From positions 60,090 to 70,439 of the forward strand of contig JAAVDT010000007.1 in the NCBI GenBank assembly GCA_014801655.1: a DNA stretch of 10,350 nucleotides, in the 5' to 3' direction. Below the pieces are notes generated by a model. It saw only the letters and a list, made by a program, of their open reading frames with translations, searched no databases and was not told where the DNA came from. Position numbers and translations under genes: made by a program. The stretch is from Bacteroides sp. (GTDB lineage Bacteria > Bacteroidota > Bacteroidia > Bacteroidales > Muribaculaceae). Positions 5,185-10,350 of the stretch are shown piece by piece (within the stretch, counting starts at the first letter, position 1; the number at the start of each line of letters is the position of its first letter).

Positions 5185-7650
5185 TTAGCGGAGCTGTGCG
5201 CCGAGTTTCTTTTCGAGATTGGCGACGATTTTCTTCATGACGGCGTCGATCTGCTTGTCGTTGAGCGTGCGTTCGCTATCCTGAAGGGTGAGGGCAATGG
5301 CGTAGGACTTTTTGCCTTCGGGGAGTTTGTCGCCTTCGTAGACGTCAAACAGGGTCACGTCGCGAAGCAGCTTGCGTTCGCTTTCGCGCACGGTGGCTTC
5401 GATCTGTGCCATGGTCACATGCTTGTCGATGAGCAGGGCGAGGTCGCGCTTCACTTCCATGCTGCGTGGAATGTCGGCATAGCTGACGCTGCCACGGAGC
5501 GACATCTGAACGAGAGCAGCCCAGTCGAGTTCGGCATAGAACACATCTTGTTTGATGTCGAAACGCTTGAGTTCGGCGCGGGAGAGGATGCCGAGCGAGC
5601 CGATATGCTTGCCTGAGCGGGTGTCGATCGAGAGTGATGCGCTGAACAGGGGCTCGTTGCCGGCAGTCTGCTTGAGCTCGCGGGGATTGATGCCGAGGCG
5701 GGCGAAAATGTTTTCAACCACTGCACGGAGATCATAGACCGTAGCAGCTTCTTCTGCGCGTAGCCATCCGCCGGGGCGAACGGCGCCGGTGAGCCACAGC
5801 GCGAGATGCGACGATTCGCTGTAGGGAGCCAGAGGCTTTTCGGCAGTCGATTCAGCCTGGGGATTGAAGAAGTAGACATTGCCGAACTCATACATCATCA
5901 GGTCGGGCTGACGGCGATTGATATTGTGGGCAATCGATTCGAGGCCGCCGTAGAGAAGGGTCTGGCGCATCACGCTGAGGTCGGCGCTGAGCGGATTGAG
6001 CAGGCGCACACTGTTGGCCAGCGGATAAAGCTCGTTTTCAGCATAGTAGCGTTCGGCGGTCAGCGAGTTGTTGAGAATTTCATTGAAGCCGCAGGCGGTC
6101 AGCTGCTCGCTGACGAGGCAGCGAAGCGAGTTGTCGGCATCAGCGGCCGATTTGAATGAGAGCGACGAATGTACGGTGGTGCCCATCTCAACGTTGTTGT
6201 AGCCATAGATGCGGAGAATATCCTCAACAACGTCGCACGGACGCTGCACGTCAACACGATAGGTCGGCACGCGGAGTTGTGCTTCCTTGCCGTCGGTCGA
6301 TGCGATTTCGATTTCGAGTGCGCCGAGAATGTCGTCGATAGTTTCGTTGGGTATATCCTTGCCGATGAGCGAGCGGGTGTAGTCATAGCCCAGGGTCACG
6401 TCAAAGGGTTTGACAGGAGCGGGATAGAGGTCAACGGGTTCGCCGCAGACTTCGCCGCCCGCCATCTGCTGAATCATCAGCGTGGCCAGTTTGAGGGCAT
6501 ACATCGGCATATTGGGGTCGGTGCCGCGTTCGTAGCGGAACGAGGCGTCGGTCTGCAGACCCTGGCGGCGTGCGGTCTTGCGCACCCATGTGGGGTTGAA
6601 GTAGGCCGATTCGATAAACACGTCGGTGGTCGCTTCGGTCACACCCGAGTCGAGACCGCCGAACACACCGGCGATGCACATCGGCTGCTCCGCGTTGCAG
6701 ATCATCAGGTCGGCCGAAGAGAGTTTGTATTCCACACCGTCGAGCGTAACGAAGGGGGTGCCTTCCTGACAGGTGCGCACGACGATTTTGTTGCCCTTCA
6801 CCTTGGCGAGGTCGAAGCAGTGGAGCGGCTGACCGATGCCGTGGAGAATATAGTTTGTGATGTCGACAATGTTGTTGATGGGACGAACGCCGATTGCATT
6901 CAGGCGATCCTGAAGCCATTTGGGCGACTCGGCCACCTTGACGCCACGGATGGTCACACCACAATAGCGGGGGCAGGCCTCGAAGTTTTCAACCTCCACG
7001 GCTGTTGCGCCATCGGCTTTGTCGACTTTAAACGAATCGACTTCCGGCTTGCAGGCCTTGCGATAGTCGGCATGCTGCTGCGACCATGCGGAGAGGTCGC
7101 GGGCCACGCCATAGTGTGAAGCGGCATCGATGCGGTTGGGAGTGAGGTCGACTTCAAGCACATAGTCGGAGCTGAGGCCGAAAAATTCGGCTGCGGGAGT
7201 GCCGGGCTTAACCTCGCGGTCAATCACGATGATGCCGTCGTGGCTCTGACCGACGCCGATTTCATCTTCGGCACAAATCATGCCGAACGATTCAACGCCG
7301 CGTATTTTTGATTTCTTGATTTTGAATTCCTTGTCGCCGTCGTAGAGCGTTGCGCCGACGGTGGCCACAACCACTGTCTGGCCGGCAGCCACATTGGGTG
7401 CGCCGCACACAATCTGGGTTGCCTCGCCGTCGCCGAGATCAACGGTGGTGATGTGAAGGTGGTCGCTGTCGGGGTGTTCAACGCAGGTGAGCACCTTGCC
7501 GATCACCAGGCCGCGAAGTCCGCCACGGATGCTTTCAACTTCCTCAACGGAGCCTGTTTCGAGGCCGATTGAAGTGAGGGCCGCAGCGAGCTGCTCGGGA
7601 GTCAGCGCGGTGTCAATATAGTCTTTAAGCCAATTATAAGATATATTCAT
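5185..7650 (-). CDS. pheT: phenylalanine-tRNA ligase beta subunit
   Basis: The 821-residue protein is the beta chain of the cytosolic alpha2-beta2 enzyme that charges tRNA-Phe with phenylalanine using ATP. The domains are all present. They are an N-terminal MNISYNWLKDYID opening, a tRNA-binding OB fold (about 45-150, with HPDSDHLHITTVD and CGAPN), the family stretch LTPNRIDAASHYGVARDL (about 169-186), a B3/B4 editing domain (about 210-390), a B5 domain ending VPTYRVDVQRPCDVVEDI, the catalytic-like core, and a C-terminal ferredoxin-fold anticodon-binding domain (about 727-820). The alpha subunit gene pheS is not beside it; only the endonuclease gene precedes it, so the subunits are encoded apart. 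The start is supported by the conserved N-terminus and a promoter 26 bases upstream. Confidence 0.97.
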   Translation of the reverse strand: MNISYNWLKDYIDTALTPEQLAAALTSIGLETGSVEEVESIRGGLRGLVIGKVLTCVEHPDSDHLHITTVDLGDGEATQIVCGAPNVAAGQTVVVATVGATLYDGDKEFKIKKSKIRGVESFGMICAEDEIGVGQSHDGIIVIDREVKPGTPAAEFFGLSSDYVLEVDLTPNRIDAASHYGVARDLSAWSQQHADYRKACKPEVDSFKVDKADGATAVEVENFEACPRYCGVTIRGVKVAESPKWLQDRLNAIGVRPINNIVDITNYILHGIGQPLHCFDLAKVKGNKIVVRTCQEGTPFVTLDGVEYKLSSADLMICNAEQPMCIAGVFGGLDSGVTEATTDVFIESAYFNPTWVRKTARRQGLQTDASFRYERGTDPNMPMYALKLATLMIQQMAGGEVCGEPVDLYPAPVKPFDVTLGYDYTRSLIGKDIPNETIDDILGALEIEIASTDGKEAQLRVPTYRVDVQRPCDVVEDILRIYGYNNVEMGTTVHSSLSFKSAADADNSLRCLVSEQLTACGFNEILNNSLTAERYYAENELYPLANSVRLLNPLSADLSVMRQTLLYGGLESIAHNINRRQPDLMMYEFGNVYFFNPQAESTAEKPLAPYSESSHLALWLTGAVRPGGWLRAEEAATVYDLRAVVENIFARLGINPRELKQTAGNEPLFSASLSIDTRSGKHIGSLGILSRAELKRFDIKQDVFYAELDWAALVQMSLRGSVSYADIPRSMEVKRDLALLIDKHVTMAQIEATVRESERKLLRDVTLFDVYEGDKLPEGKKSYAIALTLQDSERTLNDKQIDAVMKKIVANLEKKLGAQLR

Positions 7651-7675
7651 TTTTTAAATATGTGTATATTTTTGG

Positions 7676-7707
7676 CAAAGTTACTAAACTATTGTGTCAT
7701 TGCCAAA
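7676..7707 (-). promoter_or_regulatory. Bacteroidota promoter of pheT-yebC
   Basis: On the minus strand, TTTG (7707-7704) is followed after 20 bp by TAACTTTG (7683-7676). Transcription would start near 7669, leaving a leader of about 19 nt, so there is no room for a T-box or attenuator. The -33 box lies inside the T-tract of the preceding terminator. Confidence 0.75.
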
Positions 7708-7754
7708 AAAAACGGACGCGCCGGCTCCGAAAATTTCAGCGGAGCAGGCGCGTC
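7705..7754 (-). terminator. intrinsic terminator after the endonuclease gene
   Basis: On the minus strand, GACGCGCC (7754-7747) pairs with GGCGCGTC (7722-7715) and GCTCCG (7745-7740) with CGGAGC (7729-7724). The loop is 10 bases, with one unpaired base on each side between the stems. It is followed by CCG and eight T (7712-7705). This is the strongest terminator in the window, 28 bases after the stop. Confidence 0.92.
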
Positions 7755-7782
7755 TGCTATATTAGGTCTGTTGCGGCAGAAG

Positions 7783-10215
7783 TTATTTCACGAGCACACG
7801 GCGTGAGAAGTCGTCGGCAACAACGATGTAGAGGCCGGCGGGGAGGTCGAGCTGATGGCGACCGGCGGCAAACTGTCGGGCGTTGACCCAAGTGATGCCG
7901 TCGACACCATAGACGCTCACTGTCGAAGCGCCGTCGCGGCTTTCAATCACGAGCTGACCCTCGCAGCTGTAGGCATCCCATGAGTGATAGTCGAGTTCGT
8001 TGACTGCACTGAGTTCAGTGTAGTTTGTAATCGAGATGTCGTCGATGAGCCAGCGGGAGCCTGACAACTGGCGGAAGCGAACACGTCCGCTGCCTGCGCG
8101 GTCGATGCTGACACTGTAGCCGGTGGCTGTGGAGGTTGACAGGGTCACATTTTCAGCCGTTTCCCAAGTCTGACCGCCATCCATCGAGTATTCAACGGCA
8201 ATGACGGCGCTGCCATCGTTGGGCCAGAGGGCAGCCTGGAAGGCCACGGTGCCGAGGCCGCCGGCCTTGTCTTCATTCATCGAGAGGGAGCTATTGGTGT
8301 CTTTACCCATTCGCATGGTGACGGAGCCGTTGAACGACTTATCCTGCGAAGCCGTGCCGAAGCCGCCGTTGTTTACGGCCCACTCACAGGCTGTGCCGCG
8401 GAATGTCGTGTTTGAATAGCAATTCACTGTTGTTGTCGGGGCATTTACCTCCTCCCAATCTTCGAAGAAGAATGTGGAGTTGGGGTCTACGACGCTGGCG
8501 GTCGCCTCGGCATCGTCGGCAGTGTAATTGCCGGCGGTCAGTATGATGGAAGTTTCATACTCGCCCTCTGACGTGGCGCCGAGTCGGAGATAGACGCGGT
8601 CTTCGTCGGGAGAGAGCACCACGCTTGTCGACCAGCTCGACTTGTCGGTCGAAACCTGGAAGGGAGCTTTGACGGTCACTGTGATATCTTCCGACACATT
8701 TTCAATGTCGAGCAGCAGCTCGGCCACATCGGAGTTGACACCGGGAGCGGCATCGAAATGGAGATTGCCGTCGAAAAGCACATCGATGCTCGGCACGAGG
8801 TCGGCGGTGGTCACGCTCTTCACTTCCGATGAGATGGTGGTCGATGAGAGCTGGAATGTATAGGCGGTGAGAGGTTCGAGACCGGTCACTGTGTAGGATT
8901 CGTCGGCAGCCTTCACGCTCTTGGGATAACCGGCAAGCGACTGCGAACCCTGACACACATTGAGCGTATAGTTGGCAGCATCGCCGAGGTTGACCCAGCG
9001 AACGGTGAATTCGTCGCTGCTGACATTCTGCGCGTCATAGACCGGCAGACCATCAACCACGGTGCAGGTCACATCGACTTCGCGCTCCATGTCGTCGGCC
9101 GAAATGCTGAGTGTGCCCATTACGGTTCCGGCTTTTGAAGCCTTGCACTTGATTGTCAGCGAGTAACCGGCATTGGCCTGAGCGGCGGAGATTGAGGTGG
9201 TGTTGAGACTGAGAGCGCGGTCGGAGTCATAGACCGACAGATAGACATTTCCTTCAACGCCTTTGGTCTTGACAGTCAGCTGATAGGTCTTTTCGAGGTT
9301 GACAGCGGCGATACCCATATCGAGAGTGACATTCTGCACCGGCTGAAGGATATCGCTCTGCTCGGCGGAAGCGCCGGCATACCATGCCTGACCAACCTTG
9401 TCGCCCCAGATATATTCCACGAGTTCGGGATGGTCAATGAACGGGTTGCGGTTTTTCTGGAAGGAGTAGACGGCCTCGTTGCGATCGATTTCCTTCTGGC
9501 TCACCTGGTCCTGACGGGCCCATTTGAGAAGCAAATTGACGGCCCAGGTCTTGAACACAGGGTAGTTGTTACCACCCATCATGTTGCCCATTTCGCCCTG
9601 AGTCCAGGAGCCGATGAGATTGTTGTAGCAGGCAGCCATATAGAAATAGGAGCGGGCAAGGTCGCCTTTATATTGGTCATCGGGTTCAAACACGGTGCCG
9701 GAGTAGCCGCTGAAAGTGCAGCTGCCGAGTCGGCCGAGAGCCTGAACCGATCCATTGTTGGCCAGACGAGTACCATTGGCACATTCGCCATAGGGATAGT
9801 TCGATCGCTGACCGTTGACCTTGCCGTCGGTGGGATAGAGATGGAACGCGTCGGAATACTGTGCCGACTTTCCTCCACCCCAGACGCTCTTCGGCATCGA
9901 GTGCTCGCGGTTGACGCAATCGCCAATCACCTTGTAGTTGCCACACTTCGTGAAATTTGTGCTCCAGGCCTTGGTCGTGTAGATGTCCCAGAGAGTGCCG
10001 TCGGCACGCACGTCGGAAACTTTATAGACATCCCAAAGTCCGTCGTAACCAACATTGGTGTGATTCGTAATTTTCTGATAAAGAGCCGTCAGCAGAGCCT
10101 GACCGGTCTTACCTTCACATGAATCGTAATAACCCGATGGGATTTCAGCCGAAGCCGACCCGAAAGCCGCAATGGCCATTGAAACCCAAAGAGAAGATTT
10201 GGTAAAAATTTTCAT
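7783..10215 (-). CDS. secreted multidomain endonuclease I family nuclease
   Basis: The 810-residue protein has a Sec signal peptide (cleavage after ASA, about 23). The endonuclease I domain (about 28-272) shows NREHSMP with the Glu104-His105 pair expected in the beta-beta-alpha-metal active site, DAFHLYPTDGKVNGQRSN (122-139), GDLARSYFYMA (184-194) and FQKNRNPFIDHPELVEYIWG (252-271). Six Cys (33, 91, 100, 144, 166, 196) could form disulphides. Two beta-rich segments follow: about 288-388, ending in a Cys-containing strand like Ig/BACON-type domains, and a fibronectin III-like domain at 392-470. A further Ig-like segment (475-577), a jelly-roll-like segment (583-731, with YSMDGGQTW and WLIDDISI) and a T9SS-like tail (about 750-810, LPAGLYIVVADD, ending RRVLVK) complete it. 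It probably degrades DNA or RNA outside the cell for nutrients. The classic enzymes are much shorter, so the tail is an elaboration. It forms its own transcription unit. Confidence 0.9.
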   Translation of the reverse strand: MKIFTKSSLWVSMAIAAFGSASAEIPSGYYDSCEGKTGQALLTALYQKITNHTNVGYDGLWDVYKVSDVRADGTLWDIYTTKAWSTNFTKCGNYKVIGDCVNREHSMPKSVWGGGKSAQYSDAFHLYPTDGKVNGQRSNYPYGECANGTRLANNGSVQALGRLGSCTFSGYSGTVFEPDDQYKGDLARSYFYMAACYNNLIGSWTQGEMGNMMGGNNYPVFKTWAVNLLLKWARQDQVSQKEIDRNEAVYSFQKNRNPFIDHPELVEYIWGDKVGQAWYAGASAEQSDILQPVQNVTLDMGIAAVNLEKTYQLTVKTKGVEGNVYLSVYDSDRALSLNTTSISAAQANAGYSLTIKCKASKAGTVMGTLSISADDMEREVDVTCTVVDGLPVYDAQNVSSDEFTVRWVNLGDAANYTLNVCQGSQSLAGYPKSVKAADESYTVTGLEPLTAYTFQLSSTTISSEVKSVTTADLVPSIDVLFDGNLHFDAAPGVNSDVAELLLDIENVSEDITVTVKAPFQVSTDKSSWSTSVVLSPDEDRVYLRLGATSEGEYETSIILTAGNYTADDAEATASVVDPNSTFFFEDWEEVNAPTTTVNCYSNTTFRGTACEWAVNNGGFGTASQDKSFNGSVTMRMGKDTNSSLSMNEDKAGGLGTVAFQAALWPNDGSAVIAVEYSMDGGQTWETAENVTLSTSTATGYSVSIDRAGSGRVRFRQLSGSRWLIDDISITNYTELSAVNELDYHSWDAYSCEGQLVIESRDGASTVSVYGVDGITWVNARQFAAGRHQLDLPAGLYIVVADDFSRRVLVK

Positions 10216-10298
10216 AGCATTTGTGTGATATCTGAATGATTATATTTCCTGAGTCGAAACGGCCGACACCTATTTATATATATGTCTGAACCGCGCCA

Positions 10299-10306
10299 CA
10301 AAGTTA
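10299..10306 (-). promoter_or_regulatory. -7 box of the endonuclease gene
   Basis: TAACTTTG on the minus strand fits TAnnTTTG and is identical to the pheT -7 box. No good TTTG lies 19-21 bp upstream (TGGC is the nearest), so this promoter may be weaker or need an activator. The leader would be about 77 nt and contains an A/T-alternating run (10271-10282). Confidence 0.6.
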
Positions 10307-10350
10307 ATACATATTTTCACATCATTGCCATTTTTTAACACTTAATTTCA

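Noticed and set aside
6169..7119. Long open plus-strand frame opposite pheT (316 codons)
   Set aside because: It is antisense to a fully conserved pheT, and GC-rich codon bias in pheT explains the open frame. No promoter or known family was seen.
9430..10122. Open plus-strand frame opposite the endonuclease domain (230 codons)
   Set aside because: It lies opposite the clear endonuclease I motifs and reads as a shadow of that gene.

Overview
The window looks like chromosomal DNA of a Bacteroidales bacterium, most likely close to the Muribaculaceae. The reasons are the Bacteroidota-type promoters (a TAnnTTTG -7 box, in the best cases with TTTG 20-21 bp upstream), starts without clear Shine-Dalgarno sequences, a pheT-yebC pair, a secreted endonuclease I protein ending in a T9SS-like tail, and a moderately GC-rich core broken by a visibly AT-richer stretch at about 2.5-4.3 kb. 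The family-level placement is inference.

Layout. Positions 19-657 (+) encode an HdeD/DUF308-type membrane protein. It converges on a cytidylate-kinase-like protein (788-1435, -), and a 29-bp perfect inverted repeat lies between them. A membrane-anchored TPR protein (1611-2336, +) follows, with its own terminator. Positions 2337-2858 hold no convincing gene but are dense in structure: a second diverged copy of the inverted repeat, then an element of at least three hairpins at 2574-2686, then a hairpin that can terminate the minus-strand genes.

Positions 2859-4350 are the accessory part, all on the minus strand. A strong promoter next to the yebC terminator drives a roughly 240-nt leader and a 70-residue XRE-type regulator. 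Behind the regulator is a second promoter with an overlapping palindrome upstream, then three tightly packed small genes for exported proteins: a 98-residue Sec-secreted protein, a 139-residue (or 130-residue) Sec-secreted protein, and a 55-residue lipoprotein. I recognise none of the three. The leader carries four sets of complementary segments that sort into two mutually exclusive folds; one of them closes an 11-bp stem two bases before the regulator's start codon. This possible RNA switch plus regulator plus exported proteins is the best candidate in the window for something undescribed.

Positions 4409-7650 (-) hold pheT followed by yebC, probably one transcript. Positions 7783-10215 (-) encode a large multidomain secreted endonuclease I protein with its own promoter and terminator. 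At two places (4347-4381 and 7704-7754) the T-tract of one gene's terminator abuts or contains the -33 box of the next gene's promoter.
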